A stretch of 64,000 nucleotides of DNA from Symbiodinium natans (GCA_905221605.1 CAJNDS010002367.1:402067-466066), one strand, 5' to 3'; shown: positions 54,001 through 63,977, counted from the stretch's first letter. Notes: generated by a model not told the origin, from the sequence alone. A program made the numbers and translations.

Positions 54001-57000
54001 GCGTCATGGTTTCTGCCGAGGAGCTCGAAGAAGGCTCGAAGATTTTGGCGGCTGATGGCCTCGTGGTGCAGGTCGCTTCTCCGCCCAAGCAGCACCAGGC
54101 GTTTGTCTCGAAAAGTAACTATGGGCTCCGTTTGTAAATCGTAAACCTTAGTGCCCAAAAAGTTCTACTGGTAGCATCTTTGTGTTTCGAAGACCTCCCA
54201 AATATGCCCTTGGTTTTGACATGCCTGAACCTTCAAGAGCTGAACCCTGCATGAACCCCGTGCAAACGCTGAGACCCCTTTGGACGTCCCAAACTCCAAC
54301 ACGGGGATCCCATATTGCTGGTGCACCGCAAACCCATCTTGCCAAATAACAGCGCTCGGGACCTGAACTCGGCATCACACCGAACTTCGGTAACATTGGT
54401 GTTGTCTTTCCATCTGGTTTAACAACAGTAGTACAACAATGATACGTAAGTGTAATAATAGCTTAGTAAGAATAGCAGTAGAAAGGAAGATCGAAAGAAC
54501 ATGAAGCGTTGTATTAAGATGAATTGTTGTAAGAACAATGATTACAATGATACCTTTCGTCCTGAACGCAGGCCAACAAGACGGTGCTGCTGCAAGCCGG
54601 GGCTGCTACACTTCAGGTCACACTGGACCACCGCGTGGTCCTCCCGGACAAGAGCACAGCCCCTTGGCTCGTAGATTGTAGGGACAAGCTTCTACCATTT
54701 CATCATGGTGAGACGATGCTCTTAGGTGGAAGCCAGCAGGCTCCGTGTGGGCCAGGAAGTCATGGTCCAGGGCATTCCCACAAAGCTCACCAGCGTGGAT
54801 GTCCTTTTGGAACCTGTGACGGTGTGGGCCATTTCCTTCCAGCCTGACCTGCCTGTGGAAACTCGGATGAAAAGGGCCCGACCCAACAGGGAAGTGATTG
54901 AAGCGGACGGAAAGTCACTACATACTTGAAATGTTCAAGATCAAATGCGCAGAGAAGAGGGTGTATTTACAAACCTCAGGCCTCAGGCATCCAGGGGGAC
55001 AAAATTAGGTTTTCCACAGATTTGTTTTGTCAAGTGAACGGGCGTGCGCTCCAGGATCACTCTCCAGATTGAAACTTGCATGCCATGTAAGACAGGTGCA
55101 GGTGTGGGGTAGCCATAAGGGTCCAGAAAGCAAATTTGGTTGAATGTTTGGTTGCCGTAAGCCGTGAGCTTTCAAATCAGCAAAAAGACAGTCGTAAGTA
55201 GCTTCCATTGTGCACAGTTCTACATCTGCATTCTGCATCCCATGAGGAAGTCTTCAAGCCCTCCATCCAGAGCCACGGGCACCGGCTGAAGAGGGCACGC
55301 CGTGGGCATCGCCGCGCACGCAGTGCGGGCTCCATTCCCCGCACGGAGGGAGACTATGAGGACTGATGCTATGAGACATGGATGGGCTGAAGCTGTGGAG
55401 TGCGTTATCCTTTCAGAGTTTGGTTCGAAGTTCATCAGTTCGTTGCATCGTGGATTGTGGGCTCCTGGTCAAGAAGCTTCCTGGCTCGCCCTGACGCGCA
55501 CGAATTGGAGTGAGCAATCTGCGCTAGCTGAGCAGCAAGCAGCGTGTGCCTCTGAACTTCCAAGGTGGCATGCGGTAAGTGGGCATGGCATCTCAAAAAT
55601 ATCCAACCCTAATCCCTAAACCCTAGGCCCTAAACCCTAATCGCCAATCAATTCAGCAACATTTGCTGCTTCATGCGACTGGAGGGGGCGAGGCGTGCAC
55701 GGTCAGAAGTCACCTGTGCCGAAACACCTGCTTGCTGCTGTTTTTCTCCCCACATGCTGTGCACGCAACTCATCACCATGCTCATGACTGGGTTTGTTGG
55801 CGTGGTTGTTATGGTTGCTGTTAGTAGTACGTTCATCACTTCATTCATTATTGCTATTTACATTACAACCGTCAGAATTGCCTTGCTTGTTACTACACTT
55901 ATTACTCCTACTACAGTTGTCACATCGTCAGTATATGTTGTGAGCTTATCACTATGCTGAAGACGGTTCTTTTCATGGTACTTATTAACCAGGATTAACA
56001 GTACTAGTGACCATATTAGGGCACTTAAGGGGCTTACAAGCTAGAAGTACAGTTATAATTGGTTAACAAGTACCATGAACCTTCAAGTACTTCTTACTAC
56101 ATGTTTGCACACAGTCGTATGCAGCTATCTCTGCGTGCTGCATGTGAAGAGGCTGCTGCTGCCAGCATTGTAATCCGCGGACTTGCCGATCTCCCTTGCA
56201 ACATTCGCTGTACAGGAACTTCTTTCAGATGCCATTGAAGCTTCGCTTCAAAACCTGCGCCGCAGATCATTCTTCCCGGCTGCCTCGAGCCCCCAAGTGC
56301 CCTGAATTCGGTGTACGTACCCGGGCAAACATTTCGGAAAACTCCAGCTAAGGACCTATACTACACATATCCGGTCTTGGTCTAGCAGTCTCGCAGGCTT
56401 AACAAGCTGTGTCTACGCCTTCGCAGAGTTACATTTGAGTTTGCCAAGTCTGCGGTTGCTGTGCCGGTGGCGAGGATTCCTCCTTCCTGCACACCACACC
56501 CAGACCAACCTGCATGGGTTTGGGCCCTCAGGGTCCTCAATGGCATACGGCATACGGCTCGTACGCGATGTTCTGAACAGTGGGCATCGAAAACCCAACC
56601 TCAACCCACCCAAGAGAATCGCAGAGGTCTCTGGCTAGCCCTGGACGATGCAACGTTGGAGAACGGCTGCTTGTGGGCCAGGCAAGCAGATCAAGCACCT
56701 TGCCAAAAGCAGTTCCCAGCATACTTCAGTTGAGAGGTTTCAAGGAATCCATAGAAAAGGAGACGGCTTCAGGAAAGTTTGGGGAGGTTTTCGGAGTCCT
56801 TGGACTGGACGGGCCCCCTGCTGGCGGTCCCCTTAGGGTGGATGACGATCTTGCCTGCTTCTTGATCGAATCATGATCATAGGAGTCCATCCCATCCCAA
56901 CCCTTTTTCTCGATTGCGAGCCCTGGATGGAGGCCTGGATCGCACAAGGAAGCAGTTCGGAGAGTCTTTGCGTGTGGCTCAGCGTCTATGGATGCTCCCG

Positions 57001-60000
57001 CGCGGTTAGTCCAAACCCTGAGCCGCTGAGCCCAAACCCTGTTTCGGTGCTGTTCAGCAGGGTCCAGTGACCAGGTGCGGAACCCTGAGTACTTCGACGG
57101 AGGGAACCGCAAAGCAACGCCAGGAGCTCGGTTGCCTTCCACGGAGAGGTTGCGTGCGATTTAGCATTTTGGGTGTTCTTGGGCCTTGAAGGTCCCTGGG
57201 ATGGGTCTAAGGGCTTTTGAAACGGTCTTCGCGAACCCTCAGAACCACCATTGCGGCATCGGTGTGGGCATCTACGGGATTCTACGGGTAGTTTCATGGG
57301 CTCTTAATATGGTCCCTTACCTCCTTTACAGGGTTCTGATGCAGGGGCCCTTAATTGTTTTGGGTATACTAGGGGATATTTCTGGGGTCCCCGTTCTTTA
57401 TCTTTCAGGCCCATACTAAGGGACCGTGTAAGTACCCTTGCCTTAGGGGGCAGGGTGCGAAGAGAGCCTCGGACGATGACTCTGACCATCGTTTGGACTC
57501 ACGAGAACTCGGCTTGTGAGCCACTGACCTTCCTGGCGTTTTCGTGCGATTCGGAGGGTTGAGCTGCCCCCAAAACCCCAAAAAACCTGCAACCCTAAAC
57601 CCTAAACCCGTCAAGCTGCGGAGGGGACGTTTTGTCGTTGACGTACGTAAGTGTCATTCGTCGTTTGCCGTCCTCATGGTGCGCTCTTCCTCTTCTACCA
57701 TATGTTTCAAAAACCCCAAAAATAGAAAGATTCTGCGTTATAAGGCCAATATAGGGATTATTATCTTATGTTTTTGGGTGGTTCTTATCTTAAGCAAGTA
57801 GTAGTGGCGCAGAGTCTTCAAAGCTAAGCCCTGCTTGATCCTCGAAACGAAAGAAGCTTTCATGGATGCGATCCTGCCAGCTCGGGAAAAACAAGCATTG
57901 TGCGTCAGAAGATTGGGTTGTTCACGCAAGCCCAGTAGCACAGATTTTAAAGTCAGACGCTTCTTATCTTAGTAGCTGAGTGAGCACACTCTACATTTGG
58001 GATACGATAATCCCCTACAGAACTGAAAGTGTACACTTTTGTGGGGCTTTTGAACTCAGCAACTAAGTTCTGCAAATCAAGGCAGCTCATCTTCGAAAAC
58101 CTGGATGACAGCAAGGCCTCTCGTAGAAGAGCACAGCCTGCCATCGACTTGTCCCTAGACCCTAAGCCCTACTTGGAGGTTCATGGTACTTATTAACCTA
58201 TAACTGTACTTGTAGCTGTACTTATAGCCATCTTAGGGCACGTAAGGGGCTTATGAGTGGGTTATAAGTACAGGTACAGTTATAATTGGTTAATAAGTAC
58301 CATGAACCTCCAAGTACAACTATAAGGCCTGGCCTTACGCTTCCCTCGGGGTTGTAGATTCATGGAGCATGTTGATGTACGCAGGCATGTGTACTCCATG
58401 TGCTCGGGCTTTATACCGCATGGGGGCAGCACTTGTAAAGGAATGCATTGGTTCGTACGGTGTCCTGAGCACTGCCTTTTTGTCCTCTACGTTCGTGCGC
58501 AAACTTTCTACTTAACCAACTGTTGACAACTTTAACTAGACTTCTTGGATTCCTCTTTTTGCAAGAATAGACCGTTCATTCCTTTGTTGGAGAAGTTTTG
58601 GATGGCAGGTCCCGGCATGGGAGTGGGAGGCAAGCTGCCATGCACACTTCGTCACTCAAAGGGGGGTTTCCAAAAATCATGGGTACCTTCTTGGGGCCTT
58701 ATGGTACGGAATTTGTACTAATTGGGGTCGATATGAAGGGTCCCTGCTTTTCGTCAACCCCAAATGGGGCTTCCGGAAGTTCAGTGTTCAGCCTCTTTGA
58801 TAATGGGTCTTTGCGGTGGGGTTGCTGCCCACCTTCTATTTCGGGCCGGTTCTTGGGCTGTTTCTGTGACAGAGGGACTCTTCCATGAAGGCAGTTGCTA
58901 GGCTGCTGGGATCCTTCAGTGCCTGTCGCATGTCATGGTCCCAATGAGCAACAGGATAAGGAGTGCTGAGACAGGTCCACCCAGATTTTTCCCCAAAACT
59001 ATCCCGACCTCTTTCCCCTCCACCTCCCTGCCCCACGCCCTCCCCGCTAGAAAGGGCGCTGAGGTTTGGGGAAGCTTAAGTCCATGCGCGCACCGGTCAA
59101 AAATGCCCAAACCGAGAACAGCCTTCTGCACCCCAGACCCGAAAACCCTTAAACCCTAAAACCCTAAGACCCCTAAACCCTGAACCCTAAATGGCCGGAA
59201 ACTCTCAGTTGTTCAGCACGCATGCCCTGAAAGGGGAAGATGCCTGCCGGCTTCGAGCCACCAAGCCTGGATCTTTGTAGTTCTTCTTTTTCTGGCAGGG
59301 TTAGGGATTAGGGCTTAGGGCTTAGCACTCAGGGCTTAGGGTTTAGGGTTTAGGCGTTCTAGAATCCATGACGAAGCGACAATTAACGGACGACACACTA
59401 AAGTCGTTTAGGGGTCATGATAAAGAATTTTCCGCACCGCATAACGGTCGTTCAGTTGCTTTCCAGTGAATAGATCGAGACACGCTGATTATTTTCTGAT
59501 CGAGGCAGCGGCTTGCGGGAAAAAGGCTTTCAAGCCTTAGAATGTGAGGCCTGGCGGAGCACTGCGAACTCTCATGTTCTCCAAATTTTGCCTGACCGAA
59601 ACCTGAAACCCCAGGCACGAAACCCTAAACCCTAAACATTTTGGGCTTGCGTAGCACTTGGAAGTCCTTTTGACTTGGTAAGTAGGGTTAGTGGGTGGGT
59701 TATGGTGATTATCATCGGGTTTCTAGAAAATCCTACGCAGACTTACTAAGTCAAAAGAACTTCCAAGCAAGTTGAGTTCAGAACTGATAGGCCGGTGACC
59801 TTGTGGTCATCCATGGCCAGGCTCGGTGCTCACGGTTTTAGGCGGTTTTGCGCTTCCAGCGGTTTGTGAGGGGTCTGCACTTTCCATGGATGGAAGTGGT
59901 CGAAGTGCAACGAGTTGGATAGCAGCGGGGGGTTACGAGGCAGAGGGCAACAGCGTTTGGAGCGACACGTCCTGGCACTAGACACCGATTCCAGGTAGAT

Positions 60001-60218
60001 CACCTGTCGCTGGCAAACACCAGCAGCAAGCCTGCGGCCCAGAGCACGTTGCCTTGACTTTGTTCTGGGGTCTCGGCCCTCGGCAGTTTTCCTCACCCCG
60101 GATCCGAAGTGATCAGAATAGCCGGAATTTGTTGTTCAAAGATGGTTACTTCACTGTTGCCGGAAATCTGCACAGGCCACGGGAGACTTTCCAACTCCAC
60201 CTCGTCGAAGGGCTCGGA
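48046..60218 (+). CDS. PHYHD1-like phytanoyl-CoA-dioxygenase-family Fe(II)/2-oxoglutarate oxygenase
   Basis: Exons: 48046-about 48167 ([22 protein letters not shown]), about 49395-49446 ([15 protein letters not shown]), about 50078-50115 ([10 protein letters not shown]), 50357-50428 ([18 protein letters not shown]), 50510-50557 ([14 protein letters not shown]), 50637-about 50735 ([24 protein letters not shown]), 52124-52189 ([20 protein letters not shown]), 56475-56517 ([15 protein letters not shown]), 56627-56676 ([16 protein letters not shown]), 59791-59820 ([10 protein letters not shown]), 59995-60029 ([12 protein letters not shown]), 60176-60218 ([14 protein letters not shown]). The joins restore HQD (first Fe ligands, His and Asp), a later His in VDHLS and an Arg in PRETF, the usual HxD...H...R set. 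Donors are GA (50429, 52190), GC (50558, 56677, 59821, 60030) and GT (56518). The exon with PGSH and the C-terminus are not found. Likely acts on an unknown small substrate, as in PHYHD1. Confidence 0.85.
48545..48725 (-). repeat. C-rich array (ACCCCCCAA variants)
   Basis: Degenerate C-rich units such as CCCCCCAAACCCCCCAAACC on the sense strand, in an early dioxygenase intron. Minus-strand frame [11 protein letters not shown] is an artefact. Confidence 0.85.
49610..49800. repeat. Tandem CTGGAGTGCCCAACC units, with a relative at 39200
   Basis: Five to six repeats of a CTCCCTGGAGTGCCCAACCC word, ending in AAAGGTGGGGATGTTCGAAG. Part of the same sequence (CCCTGGAGTGCAGTGCCCAA at 39222 and GGGCGGGGATGCTCGAAGTA at 39348) lies in the first intron of the secreted-protein gene. 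Confidence 0.7.
51172..51370. repeat. CA/GA-rich microsatellite
   Basis: ACACACAGAGACACACACAG words and ACAGACAG words over about 200 bases in a dioxygenase intron. Confidence 0.9.
51567..51679. mobile_element. MITE-like element, family D, copy 1
   Basis: Left end CTTGGAAGCCCTTGTGACTT, CGTAAGCAGGGTTAGT; right end ACTTGCTAAGTCAAAAGAGC, TTCTAAG. Imperfect terminal inverted repeats of about 25 bases. Copy 2 at 59657-59768. Confidence 0.75.
52860..54929 (+). CDS. Coiled-coil protein with C-terminal Hint autoprocessing domain, nested in a dioxygenase intron
   Basis: Exons 52860-54098, 54572-54658 and 54726-54929, all phase 0, with GC donors at 54099 and 54659 and AG/G acceptors. ATG at 52860 is the first in frame; an upstream in-frame stretch from CAG/G at 52834 leaves room for an earlier exon. 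Residues about 1-115: unrecognised. About 125-325: heptad-rich coiled coil rich in E, A, Q and L ([20 protein letters not shown]). From Cys369: Hint N-terminal block ([32 protein letters not shown]). Exon 2: [16 protein letters not shown], with the TxxH motif of block B. Exon 3: [36 protein letters not shown], stop TGA at 54927-54929. Hint domains cleave a peptide bond through an N-S acyl shift at the first Cys. No His-Asn end and no C-extein are seen, so hedgehog-like processing rather than splicing is expected. Transcribed on the same strand as the host gene. Confidence 0.8.
54940..55960. other. Intron DNA of the dioxygenase gene after the nested gene
   Basis: Nothing assigned. CCCTAAA variants at 55604-55640. 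Frames at 55302-55619 and 55673-55960 are open but without family or splice support. Confidence 0.5.
55968..56090. mobile_element. MITE-like element, family E, copy 1
   Basis: Left end TTCATGGTACTTATTAACCA, right end TTGGTTAACAAGTACCATGA, ACCTTCAAGTAC. Terminal inverted repeats of about 20 bases. Interior shares TTAGGGCAC-TAAGGGGCTTA and GTACAGTTATAATTGGTTAA with copy 2 at 58171-58316. Confidence 0.85.
58171..58316. mobile_element. MITE-like element, family E, copy 2
   Basis: Left end ACTTGGAGGTTCATGGTACT, TATTAACC; right end GGTTAATAAGTACCATGAAC, CTCCAAGT. Near-perfect terminal inverted repeats of about 28 bases, flanked by TAC / AC. Direct subrepeats of TGTACTT(G/A)TAGC inside. Confidence 0.9.
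58527..58592 (+). mobile_element. Degenerate family A element
   Basis: TTTAACTAGACTTCTTGGAT, TCCTCTTTTTGCAAGAATAG, then TTTGTTGGAGAAG. Same order of words as the introner copies at 39669 and 42594 (TTGGGTTTCCTT, AAG/GGAATG, TTATTGGAGAA) but diverged. Confidence 0.4.
58663..58772. repeat. Dispersed element, family F, copy at 58.7 kb
   Basis: GGGTTTCCAAAAATCATGGG, TACCTTCTTGGGGCCTTATG then GGGTCGATATGAAGGGTCCC. Same layout as 1625-1712, 13921-14012 and 61288-61378. Confidence 0.5.
59657..59768. mobile_element. MITE-like element, family D, copy 2
   Basis: Left CACTTGGAAGTCCTTTTGAC, TTGGTAAGTAGGGTTAGT; right ACTTACTAAGTCAAAAGAAC, TTCCAAG. Inverted-repeat ends match copy 1 at 51567. Lies 23 bases before the 30-nt exon at 59791. 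Confidence 0.85.
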
Positions 60219-60269
60219 GCTTGCAGCCCTTTCTTGGCGAGCTTTCGTGAGCTGACATGGGGGATGCAT

Positions 60270-60380
60270 GGGGATGTTCCCCCTTATACTAGCAATCCTT
60301 AATAGTGATTAACGTACCCCCTATTATATTCATTTATATTCCCTATTAAGGACTGTTAGTATAAGAGAAAAACATCCCAA
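60270..60380. mobile_element. MITE-like element, family C, copy 3
   Basis: GGGGATGTTCCCCCTTATAC, TAGCAATCCTTAATAG at left; AGGACTGTTAGTATAAGAGA, AAAACATCCCAA at right. About 30-base inverted ends. Confidence 0.85.
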
Positions 60381-60739
60381 GGGATGCACTACAGTATCCT
60401 GCGAAGAAGGAGGGTTGTGTCAAGCTTGCCTTTGGGCCGAAGTTGCCAAATGCAGGTACTTTGCAATGCCCGCCTTTTGATTTTGAAAGGGCCCGGGGGT
60501 CAAAGAGGATTACCGTACAAGACCGCGAGTTTTGCAGCTCAAGGTAAGGAACCAAGGCCAGAGCGAAGTCACGTGGAAGGGAAGAGTCAGGTTTGCACTG
60601 CATCAACATTCAAAGTTCGGATCACGCTGAGCCGTTTGGGGCGGCAGACGGGCGAGGGCGGCCCGAGGCCAGTTTTTTGTTTTGTGTTGCATGAGCATGG
60701 GTAATCACATCCCCCTTGCACTACATGTAACCCCAATTA

Positions 60740-60757
60740 TAAAAAAAAAAAAAAAAC

Positions 60758-60823
<66 letters not shown>

Positions 60824-60971
60824 ACACCACACGCACACGCACACGCACAAGCCACACGCACACGCACACGCACACGCACACGCACACGCACACGCACACG
60901 CACACGCACACGCACACGCACACGCACACGCACACACACACACACACACACAAAAGAAAAAAAAAGAAAAA
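60740..60971. repeat. (CA)n and (CACGCA)n microsatellite
   Basis: Poly-A followed by CA repeats, then CACACG units, then CA again, then A-rich DNA. The long reading frames on both strands here are artefacts. Confidence 0.97.
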
Positions 60972-61513
60972 CAAAACTTCCGGAAAATACTGCCGAAACC
61001 GACCCCGCCGTGTAAACCCCATTCCGAATTACCCCTAATATTAGGAACGCATTTCGAGTTTCTATTGCGGAGGGCGGGGGGGGGGTGGTGGCCTCTAATA
61101 ATAGCGGGATGGGGTTAGTGTTGTGTGAGCATGGGTAGTTCTCTTAAGCAGGGTACCCTTTTGGGCATCCTGAAAGTAAGGACCCAAAAAGAAACCGCAT
61201 GCAGAAAACTATCCACATTCAGTGCTGTATGAAGGCTTTTGCTGTAAGCCAGTGCTCTAACCGATGTAACTTTATCATGTCTGTACTTGGGGGTTTCCAA
61301 AATTAGCGGGTACCTGTCCTTTCCTACTATTTAATGATTTAAGGGTTTCTTCTAGGGGTCCCTTGTTTTCGTGAACCCCCACGTTCAAATATGCCAGAGT
61401 TATAAGCTGACGTCGTACGTGCTGAAGGCAAATTCATTTCCAGCCTTATAGTTTTACGGTACATCCGCTACAAAGCCAAAAACACTGGTTTACGAGGGGC
61501 GTAGCTGGGTATT

Positions 61514-61613
61514 TTGGGATGTTCCCCCTTATACTAACAGTCCTTAGTAGGGATTATAGTACCCCCCATTATTATCCCTATGAAGGACTGTCAGTATAAG
61601 GAGAACATCCCAA
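61514..61613. mobile_element. MITE-like element, family C, copy 4
   Basis: TTGGGATGTTCCCCCTTATA, CTAACAGTCCTTAGTAGGGA at left and AAGGACTGTCAGTATAAGGA, GAACATCCCAA at right: about 38-base near-perfect inverted repeats. 39 bases upstream of the coding-like exon at 61653. Confidence 0.9.
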
Positions 61614-61652
61614 TGGCCCAATGGGTGTTGTATATAGAAGCGACAACTGCAG

Positions 61653-61706
61653 GCCCGGCGAAGGCATCACTTGGAGTCCACGGAACTGGCAGCGCGGCTG
61701 AGGAAG
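61653..61706 (+). CDS. Coding-like 54-nt exon, unknown gene
   Basis: CAG/G acceptor and AAG/GT donor, 18 codons, phase 0: RRRHHLESTELAARLRK. Could be a late exon of the dioxygenase gene or of the next gene. TTTAGGG variants follow from 61730. Confidence 0.4.
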
Positions 61707-61849
61707 GTGAAGGTTTACGGTGCATAAGTTTTAGGGTTTAGGGTTTAGAGTTCAGGGTTTAGGGTTTAGCGTTAAGGGTGTAGGGTTCAGGACAGGGTTT
61801 AGGGTTCAGGGTTCATGGTGTAGGGCTTTAGGGGAAAGCGCAATCGCTG

Positions 61850-62990
61850 GTTAACCCTGCAGCTCAGATCTCAATGCCACCACCAAGTTCCGATTTTGCT
61901 TTCTTGATCAGATGATTTAGAAATTGCGACTCCTACTTCCACCATAACCACTACCATTTCAGTTGTCAGTGCTCTTAAAACGTTGGCATATTCCGCACGG
62001 CTGCTGACTGCACTGGCTGCATCCTGCATCCGCATGGCATGCATTCTCCTGCAAGCAGCACGTGGCAACAAGCAGCACCGACCATTTTAACAGCAGCTTG
62101 CGCTTCAATGCTTCGGCAAGTGCACAGAATGTTCTAGAGAAATCTCCGTCATGTGATGCAGCGACAACATGCGCAACAGAAGCGGTGGCGTGTCTTCTCT
62201 TGGCCCACCGTCAACGATTGCCAGTGCATGCGCCCCAGGTTGCAGTATCCTGCCGGAAAGACCTTTCCGTCGCTGCGACCCAACAGCCGCAAGCGCAAGG
62301 CCGCAACAGATCATGTAGTCATGTAGTGTAGTTGCAGAGTTTCGGGGGCGTGCCACAGGAACCGCACATAGTCCACAACAAGGGCTCAAGATTGGTTTGG
62401 GCAATGGGGTTCAGCTTAGAGTGCAGGGAGGGTCCTAGGTCCAAGCAGCCGTGCACTTTGTGTCATGCAACAGCCGACTGTGTGCAATGAGTCGTGTCGT
62501 GAAGAGCGCCGATCCAGGGGCAAGATTTCGAAGCTCCGGATCCATGGCTTCCTTGGACCCTAAGCTCCGGATGACTTCCTTGGGCAGGTTTTGGGCTCCC
62601 GAGCTGCTTCAGACAGTAGCAGGGTAGCATTGTGCCAATGGGCCGGTTGCTTCGAAGCAGAGGCAGGAGGGAGAAGGATGATAAGTGCTTGGTTTTTGTA
62701 GCGTGGGGTGCACGGCTTTTTTTCGTACTTGTGCATGTATGTGTGTTCGGAATCGGCCTGCCACGGATTTTGATTCAACCTTTCTGGCTCGAAAGCAGAG
62801 GGGGGCCAGGGCACGGGAGGGGTGCCTCTAAACACGACACCTCAAACCCGAAACCCCCTGAACCCAGCCATTTGTGAGGAAAGGAGTGAGGACAGGAGTC
62901 TGTAGCTTGAGGCACCCAAACAAAGATTGAAGGGTTCTCCAAAGCTCAGTCCTAAACCCTAGACCTAAGCCCTAAACCCTAAACCCCAAA
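61850..62990. other. No supported gene
   Basis: Frames on both strands at 61870-62400 and 62560-62870 are open but without splice or family support. CCCTAAA variants begin at 62950 and lead to the exon at 63060. Confidence 0.5.
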
Positions 62991-63049
62991 CCCCCTAAAC
63001 CCTAAACCGAGCTTGGGCCCTTGTGTTGCATTTCCACTGCCACTGCGAC

Positions 63050-63915
63050 TTGCGACAGGCACCGCACTGCTGCCGGCGGCTTTGGTGGTCTGGGCCTCGA
63101 TCCCTCAAGACGATGTATATCCTATATGTAGATCCATATATATGTATATATATATATATATAGATATACATGTATATATATATATATATGCAGAATATAT
63201 ATATATACATATATATATATATACGTAAACATATATGTATACATACATAATGGGCAATGTATGACTGTAAATGTGTTTATGTATGTATGTTGTTGTGTGA
63301 TGAGACCAAGTGTATACATATATATATATAGCATAGTGTGTAGTCTAGAGTATATAGAAAGTACGTATCATCCATACAGAGAGAGAGAGAGAGAGAGAGC
63401 AAGTCTGCAGTGGAACCATTTCGCCAGGCGACGATCATTTGCGGCTTGGCGTTTGTGGGAGGCCTGGGCGTTCCACACTTATGCCATGACACACCCAAAC
63501 GGACAGCATCTTTAGTTCCATGGAGCCCAAGAACGACCCCATCATTCGGAACTAGATAGAGGGTTCCGCTTGTGAGTAAAGGTATGCTGAAGTAACTGGG
63601 GTTTGGGGCTTCGTGCTGCAGACTTCGGGCATCTTCGGGCTAATGCGGCCAATGAGTGCTTCGGGAGGTTACCAGCCTCAGCGCACCCGAGGCCAGCCGC
63701 AACGCGCAAGTTTAGAGTTTAGAGTTTAGGGTTTCGGGTTTAGGGTTTAGGGTTAAGGGGAGGCAGCTTAGGCTTTCCGAGAGTGCCGCCCTAAACTCCC
63801 AAACCCTTTCAACCTGAACTCTAAAAACCTTCAACGCCCCATCGGGATGCGTCGCAGGCATAAGGAGTGCCCGGGCGGCGCAGATCACTCCGTTAGGCAA
63901 CCAGGCCCGTGGCAG
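63050..63915 (+). CDS. Exons of a probable membrane protein, running off the window
   Basis: Exon from about 63060 (acceptor GCGACAG/G) reads TALLPAALVVWASIPQDDV, hydrophobic. Exon 63429-about 63486 reads ATIICGLAFVGGLGVPHLC, a second membrane-type segment. Exon about 63625-63710 reads SGIFGLMRPMSASGGYQPQR and ends before TTTAGAG/TTTAGGG units. Exon about 63859-63930 reads RSARAAQITPLGNQARGRLG after a CGCAG/G acceptor. CCCTAAA variants precede the first and last exon. No family recognised; order and frame between exons not proven. Confidence 0.4.
63110..63340. repeat. TATATG-rich low-complexity DNA
   Basis: ATATATGTATATATATATAT-type sequence, self-complementary, in the intron between the two hydrophobic exons. 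A (GA)n run lies at 63379-63400. Confidence 0.9.
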
Positions 63916-63977
63916 ATTGGGATCTACAGCAGGGTGTGGGGTTTTGGGGGGTTCGAGGGGGGCGGCCGGGGGTGGGG

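Noticed and set aside
53184-54158. 324-codon minus-strand frame
   Set aside because: Shadow of the coiled-coil/Hint exon on the plus strand, whose codon use, domain matches and splice sites are clear.
60682-61038. Long frames on both strands (His-Thr repeats; Cys-Val repeats)
   Set aside because: Produced by the CA/CACGCA microsatellite.
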